DNA from: Maribacter arcticus
GTDB taxonomy: Bacteria > Bacteroidota > Bacteroidia > Flavobacteriales > Flavobacteriaceae
Assembly: GCF_900167935.1 (NCBI RefSeq)
Contig: NZ_FUYL01000001.1
Location: forward strand, 1-64,000
Reading direction: 5' to 3'
DNA length: 64,000 nt
The notes under the pieces are model-generated. The model did no database searches, was not told the origin of the DNA, and saw only the letters and a program-made list of their open reading frames with translations. Of this stretch, positions 56,146-64,000 are shown piece after piece (the stretch's first letter is position 1; each line of letters starts with the position of its first letter). Both the position numbers and the translations under genes were made by a program.

Positions 56146-57060
56146 ATGCTACAATTGAATGTTAATGACGAAATATCACCATTAAAGGCTGTTGTTTTAG
56201 GTATAGCTAAAAGTTCAGGGCCTGTTCCTACAGCTGAAGAAGCGTATGACCCAAAATCCTTGGAGCATATTTTAGCAGGTACTTATCCTAAAGAATCAGA
56301 TATGGTTCAAGAAATGGAAGCCTTTAGAAAGGTATTTGAGAAGTACAACGTAAAAGTATTTCGACCTGAAGTTTTAGAGAACTGTAATCAAATATTTACA
56401 AGGGATATTGCTTTTGTTATAGAGGACAAATTAATAATCTCTAATATTTTGCCAGAACGTGAAAAAGAGGTGGATGCCATATTGCATGTTTTAGATAAAA
56501 TTGATGATGAAAATATTCTACATCCACCTGCTGAAGTTCATATTGAAGGTGGCGACGTTATGCCATGGAATGAATATATATTTGTAGGTACTTATACCGC
56601 AGCAGATTATTCTTCATTTATAACTGCACGAACAAATAAAGCGGCCTTAGCATATTTAACGAAGCAGTTTCCACACAAGACCATTAAATCTTTTGAATTA
56701 AGAAAGTCCAATACAGTTGCCCAAGATAATGCGCTACACTTAGACTGTTGCTTTCAGCCTTTAGGCAAAGGGAAAGCCATTTTACATAAGAACGGATTCT
56801 TGGTAGAGGAAGAATACCAATGGTTAGTAGATTTTTTTGGTAAGGAAAATATATTTGAAATTGATGCTCAAGAAATGTATCATATGTTTAGTAATGTATT
56901 TTCAATTTCTCCTGATGTCGTTGTTTCCGAGCGCAATTTTACTCGCCTAAATAATTGGTTGCGAGATCAAGGTTTTACGGTTGAAGAAATTCCATATGCA
57001 GAAATTTCAAAACAAGAAGGGCTATTACGTTGCAGTACGTTGCCACTAGTAAGAGCATAA
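56146..57060 (+). CDS. Dimethylarginine dimethylaminohydrolase/amidinotransferase-family protein
   Basis: 304 residues of the pentein fold. Motifs: FTRDIAFVI, EGGDVMPWN, the catalytic His in NALHLDCCFQPLG and the nucleophile Cys in GLLRCSTLPLVR. Members hydrolyse guanidino groups of arginine or methylarginine to give citrulline. The Cys and His are in place, so it should be active; whether the substrate is arginine or its methylated forms is not decided. The CtlX gene follows 43 bp on, suggesting a shared pathway from arginine to citrulline to ornithine. Confidence 0.85.
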   Translation: MLQLNVNDEISPLKAVVLGIAKSSGPVPTAEEAYDPKSLEHILAGTYPKESDMVQEMEAFRKVFEKYNVKVFRPEVLENCNQIFTRDIAFVIEDKLIISNILPEREKEVDAILHVLDKIDDENILHPPAEVHIEGGDVMPWNEYIFVGTYTAADYSSFITARTNKAALAYLTKQFPHKTIKSFELRKSNTVAQDNALHLDCCFQPLGKGKAILHKNGFLVEEEYQWLVDFFGKENIFEIDAQEMYHMFSNVFSISPDVVVSERNFTRLNNWLRDQGFTVEEIPYAEISKQEGLLRCSTLPLVRA

Positions 57061-57103
57061 ATTATAAAAAAAGTAAAAAGAAAAATTTAATTAGTACCCA
57101 GAT

Positions 57104-58033
57104 ATGCAAATAACAAATACCATACTAATGATTCGTCCGGTGTCTTTCAGAATGAATGAACAGACCGCAGTCAATAACTATTTTATGGAAGATATTGATT
57201 TGAAGAATCAAGAAATTAATCAAAAAGCTCAAGAAGAGTTTGATGCCTTTGTATCCGCATTAAAAAATAAAGGAGTTAATGTTATTGTTATTGAAGATAC
57301 AAAGGAGCCTGATACTCCAGACAGTATTTTTCCAAATAACTGGATATCCTTTCACTCGAATGGCGTTGTAGGTGTATACCCCATGTTTGCTGAAAATAGA
57401 AGAAATGAGCGTAGAGAGGATATATTCTTAACCTTAGAAGAGAACGGCTTTAAAATAAATGAAGTAATTGATTATACTTCAGCCGAAGATGAGGGGCTGT
57501 TTCTTGAAGGCACAGGGAGTATTTTAATAGATAGGGTAAACAAAAAAGCATATTGTGCATTATCGCAACGCGCAAATGAAGATTTGTTTATTGAGTTTTG
57601 TGAAGATTTTGATTTCTTTCCAGTAATTTTTACGGCTAACCAGTCTGTTGATGGTAAAAGGTTGCCTATTTATCATACCAACGTAATGATGGCTTTGGCT
57701 GAAAATTTTGTAGTAATCTGTACAGATTCTATTGATGATAAGAAAGAAAGGAAGAATGTTCTAGACCATCTTAAGATTGATGGTAAGGAAATAATAACGA
57801 TTACTGAAAAGCAAATGCATCATTTTGCGGGTAATATGTTGCAGGTTTTAGGCAGTGAAGGTCAAAAGTATATGGTGATGAGTACAGCGGCTTTTAATAG
57901 TCTAACTCCAAAACAAATTGCGCAAATAGAGAATCATTGTCCAATTCTTCATAGTTCTCTAGATACCATAGAAACATGTGGTGGCGGTAGTGCACGTTGT
58001 ATGATGGCAGAGGTGTTTCTTCCCAAAAGCTAG
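57104..58033 (+). CDS. ctlX: Citrulline utilization hydrolase CtlX
   Basis: 309 residues, also pentein fold. The start NTILMIRPVSFRMNEQTAVN, DSIFPNNWISFHSNGVVG, EGTGSILIDRVNKKAYCALS, YHTNVMMALAENFVVICTD and the closing CGGGSARCMMAEVFLP match CtlX, which acts on citrulline. It is the second gene of the pair with the DDAH-like gene. Confidence 0.88.
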   Translation: MQITNTILMIRPVSFRMNEQTAVNNYFMEDIDLKNQEINQKAQEEFDAFVSALKNKGVNVIVIEDTKEPDTPDSIFPNNWISFHSNGVVGVYPMFAENRRNERREDIFLTLEENGFKINEVIDYTSAEDEGLFLEGTGSILIDRVNKKAYCALSQRANEDLFIEFCEDFDFFPVIFTANQSVDGKRLPIYHTNVMMALAENFVVICTDSIDDKKERKNVLDHLKIDGKEIITITEKQMHHFAGNMLQVLGSEGQKYMVMSTAAFNSLTPKQIAQIENHCPILHSSLDTIETCGGGSARCMMAEVFLPKS

Positions 58034-58146
58034 ATTTAAACAGACTTTTTAAAGGAGTAAATAATTTTATTGGATTAAAATAAGTGTAAAGGTTTCGCTA
58101 TCTTCATAAGCATATGATTTTGGCAATGGTATTTTAATGAACTAAA

Positions 58147-58758
58147 ATGAATCTTAAAACTTGGTTTGTTTTTTTGATGATTAGTATTGTAGGTGTGTTG
58201 CTTGCCCTAGCAAATACACCTACAATCTTTGAATATCACTTGTTGGAAAATCAGCAATCTGAAATAAACAAATCAGATGAAGCTTTCAACAAGATGATGG
58301 ATGTTCTTACCCATCAACGCTGTATGAATTGCCATCCCAACGATAATATTCCTAAACAAGGTAATGACCGTCGTCCTCATTATTTCGGAATGGCAAGAGG
58401 TGAAGATGATAAGGGATTTCAAGCCACGAACTGTAATACCTGTCATAATTCTGAAAACAATACATATTCAGGAGTGCCTGGTGCGCCACATTGGTCTTTG
58501 GCACCCGCTTCAATGGGATGGGAAGGTTTAACCAGATCTCAAATTGCTGAAAGACTTGTAGATAAGAATGCTAATGGACAAAGAAGTTTTGATGAGCTTC
58601 TGAAGCATATGACTGAAGATGAATTGGTTCTTTGGGCTTGGACTCCTGGTATAGACCCAAATGGTCAAGAAAGAGAGGTTCCACCTGTGTCAAAAGAAGA
58701 ATTTAAAAATGCTGTCGAATATTGGTTAGATAATGGTGCAGTTATACCAACTAAATAA
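58147..58758 (+). CDS. Membrane-anchored diheme c-type cytochrome
   Basis: 203 residues. A hydrophobic N-terminal segment (WFVFLMISIVGVLLALAN) may anchor it, and two heme motifs follow, CMNCH and CNTCH (about residues 59-63 and 98-102). The region between has a conserved PHYFGMARGEDD stretch. It should act in the periplasm and pass electrons for the molybdenum hydroxylase encoded just downstream (10 bp gap). Axial ligands beyond the CxxCH His are not assigned. Confidence 0.85.
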   Translation: MNLKTWFVFLMISIVGVLLALANTPTIFEYHLLENQQSEINKSDEAFNKMMDVLTHQRCMNCHPNDNIPKQGNDRRPHYFGMARGEDDKGFQATNCNTCHNSENNTYSGVPGAPHWSLAPASMGWEGLTRSQIAERLVDKNANGQRSFDELLKHMTEDELVLWAWTPGIDPNGQEREVPPVSKEEFKNAVEYWLDNGAVIPTK

Positions 58759-58768
58759 TTAAAACTTT

Positions 58769-59260
58769 ATGGAAATTTCCTTTACAGTGAACGATGTTTT
58801 ACAAACGGTTAATGTAGAAGATGAAAATACACCGCTTCTTTGGGTCATAAGAGATATTCTTGATTTAAAAGGCACAAAGTTTGGTTGCGGTAAAGCTGCT
58901 TGTGGTGCATGCACATTACATGTAGATGGTGAAGCGGTTCGTTCTTGTTCATATGCCGTAAAATTCGTTCAAGATAAAACTGTGACAACAATTGAAGGGT
59001 TGGGTAATCGTGAAAACCCTCACCCGGTTCAATTGGCATGGGTTGAGGAGATTGTCCCACAATGTGGATATTGTCAACCAGGGTTTATGATGGCGACTGC
59101 CGCACTTTTAAAAAAAGTGCCTAAACCAACCGATGAGGATATTGACAACAATATAATAAACGTATGCCGTTGCGGTACATATTATAGAATGAGAAAAGCA
59201 ATTCACAAGGCTGCCGAAATACAAGCTGAAAAAGATACTAATGAATCTAATATGGTGTAA
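58769..59260 (+). CDS. [2Fe-2S] subunit of a molybdenum hydroxylase (isoquinoline 1-oxidoreductase alpha-like)
   Basis: 163 residues with the plant-type [2Fe-2S] motif KFGCGKAACGACTLHVDGE ... RSC and the alpha-helical second cluster CGYCQPGFMMATAALL ... VCRCGTYYRMRKA. Two clusters pass electrons from the Mo site. It has no Tat signal of its own and would be exported together with its partner. Its stop is followed directly by the start region of the large subunit. Confidence 0.93.
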   Translation: MEISFTVNDVLQTVNVEDENTPLLWVIRDILDLKGTKFGCGKAACGACTLHVDGEAVRSCSYAVKFVQDKTVTTIEGLGNRENPHPVQLAWVEEIVPQCGYCQPGFMMATAALLKKVPKPTDEDIDNNIINVCRCGTYYRMRKAIHKAAEIQAEKDTNESNMV

Positions 59261-59263
59261 GTG

Positions 59264-61438
59264 ATGGCGGATAATAAAAGTGAATCAAAAAAAGTTTCTA
59301 GACGTAAGTTTTTAGTAAGGGGTGGTTTGGGTACCATAGGAGTGGTAGCCATAGGCACCTATATTTTTCGTAATTCCATTCGTCGTGAGATTTTAGGTAC
59401 GGTAAATTCTCTAGACTTACCGTATACCGATAACACCGACAAGCCCATGATTTGGTTTGAGGTAACTTCTGAAAATAATATTCTATTACATTCTCCAAAG
59501 GTTGAAATGGGTCAGGGAACCTTTACCGGTATAGCCCAAATGGCCGCTGACGAACTTTCGGTTTCCATGAGCCAGATTCAAGTGATACACGCAGCTTCGT
59601 CTACCGGAAATATAGATAGTTTTGCAACTGGTGGTAGTACATCTATATCTGGATTATGGCAACCATTAAGAGAACTTGCCGCAATGTTACGAGAAATGCT
59701 TCTTAAAGAAGCTTCCCGTAAAATGAATGTTGGTATTGATGAACTTACCATAGAAGACGGAATTCTTTCTGGTAACGGGAAAACAATGACTTATGCCCAA
59801 GCAGCAGAAGGGGTAGAAAATTGGAAAGTGCCTGATACTCCTGTTTTAAAAAGTTTAAAAGAGTATAAATATATAGGTAAGCCTATTGCTAGGGTAGATT
59901 TAGATGCCAAAGTTTTTGGAGACCCAATTTTTGGAATGGATGCCCAAATGCCGGATATGCTTTATGGAGCGGTTGTAAGACCCACTAAAATAGGAGCCAA
60001 ATTTGTTAGTGCAGATATTAAGCCGGCGGAAAATATGCCTGGTGTTGTCAAAGTTATTGTTGAAGAAGATTTTGTTGGGGTAGTGGCAAATTCCATGCTT
60101 GAAGCGGAAAAAGCAAAAGACGCTATTATTGTTACGTGGGAGGGATATGAAGATTTAAATACCGATGCAATCTTTAAAATTATGACGGTTGGTAATGGTA
60201 AATCTACTATTATTCAAAAACATGGTGATGCATTAGATAAACAAGATGGTATAGAAACTTTAGAGTTTAGAACTCCTATAGGGGCTCATGCTCAAATTGA
60301 GCCAAATGGTGTTGTCGCTTCTGTTGAAGGTGATAGTGCAGTTATAAAAATTTCAACTCAGGTAATAGGACTAACTAGAAAAGAAGTTGCTAGCCGTTTA
60401 GGTTTGGATGTTGAAAAGGTAAATGTGATACCTACATATTTAGGCGGCGGTTTCGGTCGTAGACTTCATACACCACATGCGGTGCAGGCCGCTGTGATGT
60501 CAAAAGCAGTTGGTAAGCCGGTTAAATATTTTTTCAGTAGAAAGGAAGAGTTTCAGCATGATATGTTTCGCCCTCCTACACATCATATAATTAAGGGAAA
60601 ATTGAATGCCGAAGGTTATTTAGATGGTCTTGAGCATCAATTTGTTAGTGGAGATGTGGGTAACCATTCTGCTTTAATACCTGATTTTCTGCCTCCTATC
60701 ATAGGTGCCGATATTGGTGCTATTCGTGGCGGTTTCATTCAATATACAGGCATTCCCAATTTCAGGTCGGTCTACTGGCATGTAAGTTTACCATTTGCTA
60801 CCAGCTGGTGGCGTAGCCTTGGTTTATTAGCGAATACGTTTGCGATGGAAAGTTTTATGGATGAAATGGCATTGAAGGCAAATAAGAATGCCGTAGACTT
60901 TAGACTTGCCCAAATTGGTGATGATTCTATCGGCGTTCGTTTAAAAAATGTAATTAAAGCCGCGTCTGAGAAAGCAAACTATTCTGAAGATATCGCCAAT
61001 GGTAGAGCTATGGGCTTTGCAGCGTCTATTGATGCTGGTACACCCTGTGCTCAAGTTGTTGAGGTTTCAATTGTAGACAACGAGATTGTTGTACACAAAG
61101 TAACCGTTTCCCTTGATCCAGGTTTAGCGGTAAATCCTGATCAGATACGTGCACAGTGCGAGGGTTGTGTTATAATGGGTATGAGTGCAGTGCTTTATGA
61201 GCAAATGTATGTGGAGAACGGGGAATTGCAACCTACAATCTATGGGCCATACCAAATGGCATTGATGAAGAATGCACCTAAAGAAATAGATGTGGTTTTG
61301 CTTCAAGGCAAAGATACACCTGGGGCTGTAGGTGAACCTCCTTTAGGGCCTATTGGTGCCGCGATAGCCAATGCTGTGAGGCGATTGACAGGTGAAAGAC
61401 TAACGGAGCTTCCATTAAAACTTTCTAAAACCATGTAG
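59264..61438 (+). CDS. Molybdopterin-binding subunit of a xanthine-dehydrogenase-family hydroxylase (IorB-like)
   Basis: 724 residues from the ATG at 59264 (a GTG one codon earlier is open). The N-terminal SRRKFLVRGGLG followed by a hydrophobic stretch is a twin-arginine signal, so the holoenzyme is likely periplasmic. Mo-cofactor contacts YLGGGFGRRLHTPHA and the catalytic Glu in GAVGEPPLGPIGAA are present. Family members oxidise aldehydes or N-heterocycles such as isoquinoline; the substrate is not known. Electrons probably go to the diheme cytochrome encoded two genes upstream. No MoCo chaperone gene is in the window. Confidence 0.93.
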   Translation: MADNKSESKKVSRRKFLVRGGLGTIGVVAIGTYIFRNSIRREILGTVNSLDLPYTDNTDKPMIWFEVTSENNILLHSPKVEMGQGTFTGIAQMAADELSVSMSQIQVIHAASSTGNIDSFATGGSTSISGLWQPLRELAAMLREMLLKEASRKMNVGIDELTIEDGILSGNGKTMTYAQAAEGVENWKVPDTPVLKSLKEYKYIGKPIARVDLDAKVFGDPIFGMDAQMPDMLYGAVVRPTKIGAKFVSADIKPAENMPGVVKVIVEEDFVGVVANSMLEAEKAKDAIIVTWEGYEDLNTDAIFKIMTVGNGKSTIIQKHGDALDKQDGIETLEFRTPIGAHAQIEPNGVVASVEGDSAVIKISTQVIGLTRKEVASRLGLDVEKVNVIPTYLGGGFGRRLHTPHAVQAAVMSKAVGKPVKYFFSRKEEFQHDMFRPPTHHIIKGKLNAEGYLDGLEHQFVSGDVGNHSALIPDFLPPIIGADIGAIRGGFIQYTGIPNFRSVYWHVSLPFATSWWRSLGLLANTFAMESFMDEMALKANKNAVDFRLAQIGDDSIGVRLKNVIKAASEKANYSEDIANGRAMGFAASIDAGTPCAQVVEVSIVDNEIVVHKVTVSLDPGLAVNPDQIRAQCEGCVIMGMSAVLYEQMYVENGELQPTIYGPYQMALMKNAPKEIDVVLLQGKDTPGAVGEPPLGPIGAAIANAVRRLTGERLTELPLKLSKTM

Positions 61439-61448
61439 AATACTCTTA

Positions 61449-62882
61449 TTATACTTCTTTTTGATTTGCTATGTTTTTTATCATTCCACCAAAAATGAAA
61501 TAATGGAATGGTACAATGCTATACCAATACAGTCTACCCTTTAAGCCAAGAGGTCTGAATGTAGCAGTTTGATGGAGTATATTGTTTTCATCTATTCTGA
61601 ATTCTAACCATGCCTCGCCTGGTAATTTCATTTCAGCAAATAACAATAATCGTTTGGCTTTTTTATCAGCTAAAAGCACTCTCCAAAAATCGAGGGAATC
61701 ACCGGTATAGATGCGATTAGGATGTGTTCGGCCACGACGAAGACCAACACCGCCAGAAAGCTTATCAATAAATCCTCGAATTTTCCAAAGCCAATTTCCA
61801 TAATACCATCCGGTCTCACCGCCAATGCTCCAAATACGTTCTAGTACCTCATCAGGATTATTGATTTTTAGTTGTTTAGCATCTTTTAGAACTCCGAATT
61901 TAGGTACTTGTATATGCTTTTCTATATTATCATTAAACCTGCCGCTTACCATACTATCTTTCCAACTGCTGATCACCAAGTTTTGTTCTATTTTTTTGAA
62001 GGCCATATCTATAGCCTCTATATAGGTGTGCGGTTTAATATTTAGAATTTCTTGTAGTCTTTTATCTTTGGCAATTACCTCTATTTTCATGCTATCTACT
62101 AAATTCAAAGCTAGTTTATAAGAGGTTGAGGTTACAAAATATAGCCAATACGAAGACAATTTGGGGGTCATAATTGGTACAGTTAAAATCCAATTTTTGA
62201 AACCTCGAGCTTCAGCATATTTATGAAGTATTTCTTTATAGGTGAAAACATCTGGACCTGCAATATCAAAAGAATCGTTGTAAGTTTTCTCATTGCCAAG
62301 CACTCCTGTTAGAAAAGAAATAACATCACGGATAGCTATTGGTTGCGTTTTGGTCAATACCCATTTAGGAGTAATCATAAACGGGAGCTTCTCACATAAA
62401 TCACGAATAATTTCAAATGAGGAGCTGCCAGAGCCGACTATAATACCAGCTCTTAAAACGGTTAGGTTAAAATCACCTTCATAGAGTATATCCTCAACAT
62501 TTTTACGGGACCTTAGGTGTTTCGATAAAACTTCATCATTTACAATTCCGCTTAAATAAATAACTTGTTGAATATTGGTATAGGCTACAGTTTTATTAAA
62601 ATTACGTGCGGTGGTAGCCTCAAGTTCATCAAAATCATGAATGGAGGCACTCATAGAATGTATTAAAAAATACGCGGCATCAATATCTTTCGGTAGAATG
62701 TTCTCTTTTGGATCTTTTAAAAAATCAATTTCAACCACCTCAATTTGTTCTCTTATCTCCTTATCTACTGATAATCTGGTTTCATCACGAACTGCACAAA
62801 TTACATGATGGCCCATTTCTAAAAGTAGGGGTAATAGACGCATGCCGATATAGCCATTAGCACCTGTGAGTAATATTTTCAT
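61449..62882 (-). CDS. NAD(P)-binding Rossmann protein with C-terminal DUF2867
   Basis: 477 residues. The first 280 are an extended SDR/NmrA-like domain (ILLTGANGYIGMRLLPLLLE, YFLIHSMSA, YLSGIVND, VLRAGIIVGSGSSSFE) and the last 190 are DUF2867 (ERIWSIGGETGWYYGNWLW, RGRTHPNRIYTGDSLDFWRVL, AEMKLPGEAWLEFRID). Role unknown, perhaps redox sensing or lipid modification. Its start overlaps the stop of the upstream gene by 4 bp. Confidence 0.88.
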   Translation of the reverse strand: MKILLTGANGYIGMRLLPLLLEMGHHVICAVRDETRLSVDKEIREQIEVVEIDFLKDPKENILPKDIDAAYFLIHSMSASIHDFDELEATTARNFNKTVAYTNIQQVIYLSGIVNDEVLSKHLRSRKNVEDILYEGDFNLTVLRAGIIVGSGSSSFEIIRDLCEKLPFMITPKWVLTKTQPIAIRDVISFLTGVLGNEKTYNDSFDIAGPDVFTYKEILHKYAEARGFKNWILTVPIMTPKLSSYWLYFVTSTSYKLALNLVDSMKIEVIAKDKRLQEILNIKPHTYIEAIDMAFKKIEQNLVISSWKDSMVSGRFNDNIEKHIQVPKFGVLKDAKQLKINNPDEVLERIWSIGGETGWYYGNWLWKIRGFIDKLSGGVGLRRGRTHPNRIYTGDSLDFWRVLLADKKAKRLLLFAEMKLPGEAWLEFRIDENNILHQTATFRPLGLKGRLYWYSIVPFHYFIFGGMIKNIANQKEV

Positions 62883-63304
62883 AAATCTTCGATGTATGTT
62901 GGAGCATTATCCGCTTTATAAGCAATTATTTTTTTAAAGAATTTCTGTACTGCTTTGGTGTCAGATTCTACCTTTATATAGTAGTGATCCCGATAAATGG
63001 AATAGATAGAAGCTTCTCCTTTATAAAGGGATAATTTATAATACGGAATAACCAAAGCAAATGTTTCTAAGAGCGAGCGAAATCGAACAATGATTCCTTT
63101 TGGTCGTAATTCAACATTACAGGTGTTCCTATTATTATCTAAAATCAGTAAATTCCTTAGATCAACACTGGTTTCGGTAATGATTAGTTTTGGGGAGCCA
63201 ATACCATTTAATGCCCAACGTTCTTTTAACGTAAACGGCTTGCCTACCTGCTCATCTACCTTTCGGGTGATTTCTTTATTATTGTAGGATACGTTAACCA
63301 GCAT
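62879..63304 (-). CDS. Protein of unknown function coupled to the DUF2867 protein
   Basis: 141 residues, no family recognised, no signal peptide. It contains alternating strands (RPKGIIVRFRSLLETFALVIPYYKLSLYKGE, SIYRDHYYIKVESDTKAVQKFF) that could form a PH-like or similar small beta fold. The 4-bp ATGA overlap with the next gene points to joint translation, so it probably works with the NAD-binding protein. Confidence 0.7.
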   Translation of the reverse strand: MLVNVSYNNKEITRKVDEQVGKPFTLKERWALNGIGSPKLIITETSVDLRNLLILDNNRNTCNVELRPKGIIVRFRSLLETFALVIPYYKLSLYKGEASIYSIYRDHYYIKVESDTKAVQKFFKKIIAYKADNAPTYIEDL

Positions 63305-63391
63305 GTTCGCTTTATTAGGTAGTTTTTATTAAAGTTAACCAAATGACGAATGAATGCCGAATCTGTTTACCCTAAAAGCCTAAAAAATGAT

Positions 63392-63399
63392 TAGTTTTG
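63392..63399 (+). promoter_or_regulatory. Possible -7 box for argS
   Basis: TAGTTTTG is a full match to TAnnTTTG and lies 21 nt before the argS ATG. No TTG is present at the usual -33 distance. Confidence 0.45.
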
Positions 63400-63420
63400 C
63401 AGGCTTAATTAAACGTTTTG

Positions 63421-64000
63421 ATGAATATTCAAGAGGTACTATCGCAGAAAGTAAAAGAAGCAGTACAATCTATCTTTAGCAAAGAATTGCCATCGGTAGA
63501 ATTTCAACCAACCCGAAAGGATTTTGAAGGAGATATTACCATTGTGGTATTTCCTATGTTGCGTGTTGTAAAAGGAAATCCTGTTCAAATTGGGGAGCAG
63601 TTAGGTGCTTATTTACAGGAGCATGTAGAAGAGGTTTTAGGCTATAATGTCATTAAAGGCTTCTTAAATATTATCATTGATGATGTATTCTATTTGAATT
63701 TTTTCAATGCTATTAAAGAAACGCCTCATTTTGGATTTGTAAAAGAATCAAAAGATGCTGTGATGGTAGAGTACTCTTCACCAAACACAAATAAACCACT
63801 TCACTTAGGGCACATTCGTAATAACCTTTTAGGATATTCTGTTGCTGAAATATTGAAAGCATCAGGTAAAAAAGTGTATAAGACACAAATTATCAATGAT
63901 CGTGGTATCCATATTTGTAAAAGTATGGTGGCGTGGCAAAAGTTCGGAAACGGAGAAACACCTGCCTCTACCGGATTGAAAGGTGATAAATTAGTGGGTA
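63421..64000 (+). CDS. argS: Arginyl-tRNA synthetase, N-terminal part (runs off the window)
   Basis: 193 residues up to the right edge, no stop. The N-terminal additional domain (MNIQEVLSQKVKEAVQSIF ... KDFEGDITIVVFPML) is followed by the class I signature YSSPNTNKPLHLGHIRNNLL with the HIGH-type HLGH, then YKTQIINDRGIHICKSM. It charges tRNA(Arg). The catalytic KMSKS region is outside the window. Confidence 0.96.
   Translation, partial: MNIQEVLSQKVKEAVQSIFSKELPSVEFQPTRKDFEGDITIVVFPMLRVVKGNPVQIGEQLGAYLQEHVEEVLGYNVIKGFLNIIIDDVFYLNFFNAIKETPHFGFVKESKDAVMVEYSSPNTNKPLHLGHIRNNLLGYSVAEILKASGKKVYKTQIINDRGIHICKSMVAWQKFGNGETPASTGLKGDKLVG

Overview
The window is AT-rich chromosomal DNA from a member of the Flavobacteriaceae (Bacteroidota), probably marine and related to Maribacter or Zobellia (the genus is a guess). 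The family-level call rests on a SusC/SusD pair, a type IX secretion adhesin followed by PorP/SprF-like and OmpA-like genes, promoters with a TAnnTTTG -7 box, few Shine-Dalgarno sequences, and the gene order rplQ-carA-eno-(glycogen synthase)-gltA.

Layout. Positions 1-2250 are accessory DNA: the 3' end of an IS110-family transposase and two minus-strand genes, each enclosed by its own private inverted repeat and separated by a 137-nt foldable element. This is the architecture of integron gene cassettes without a recognisable integrase, and two 26-bp perfect palindromes stand at its upstream border. 2371-4129 (minus) holds a cupin, an alpha/beta hydrolase and an SDR protein. 4231-10246 (minus) is an adhesin / PorP-SprF-like / OmpA operon whose middle gene carries an in-frame amber stop. 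10498-20330 is mostly housekeeping (mpl, radC, a HAD phosphatase, rarA, rhomboid) with a lipoprotein/outer-membrane pair. 20335-32858 (minus) holds rlmB, a secreted protein, a large FG-GAP/UnbV lipoprotein, an arylsulfotransferase-like lipoprotein and a SusC/SusD/lipoprotein uptake locus without CAZymes.

33249-50376 (plus) is the str-S10-spc-alpha ribosomal superoperon: rpsL, rpsG, fusA, rpsJ, the S10 and spc genes to secY, infA, rpmJ, rpsM, rpsK, rpsD, rpoA, rplQ. tuf is absent from its usual place after fusA, and adk and map are absent after secY. Three gaps inside it hold RNA-like structures: a terminator/antiterminator pair before rplC, a nested hairpin before rpsD and a smaller one before rplQ. 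A strong terminator follows rplQ.

50470-64000 is central metabolism: carA, eno, a GT5 glycogen/starch synthase, gltA, two adjacent amidinotransferase-fold hydrolases (DDAH-like and CtlX), a diheme cytochrome with a two-subunit molybdenum hydroxylase, an NAD-binding DUF2867 protein with a small partner, and the start of argS, which runs off the window.

No tRNA, rRNA or CRISPR array was seen. The least explained material is the cassette-like region at 319-2250 and the structured gaps inside the ribosomal operon.
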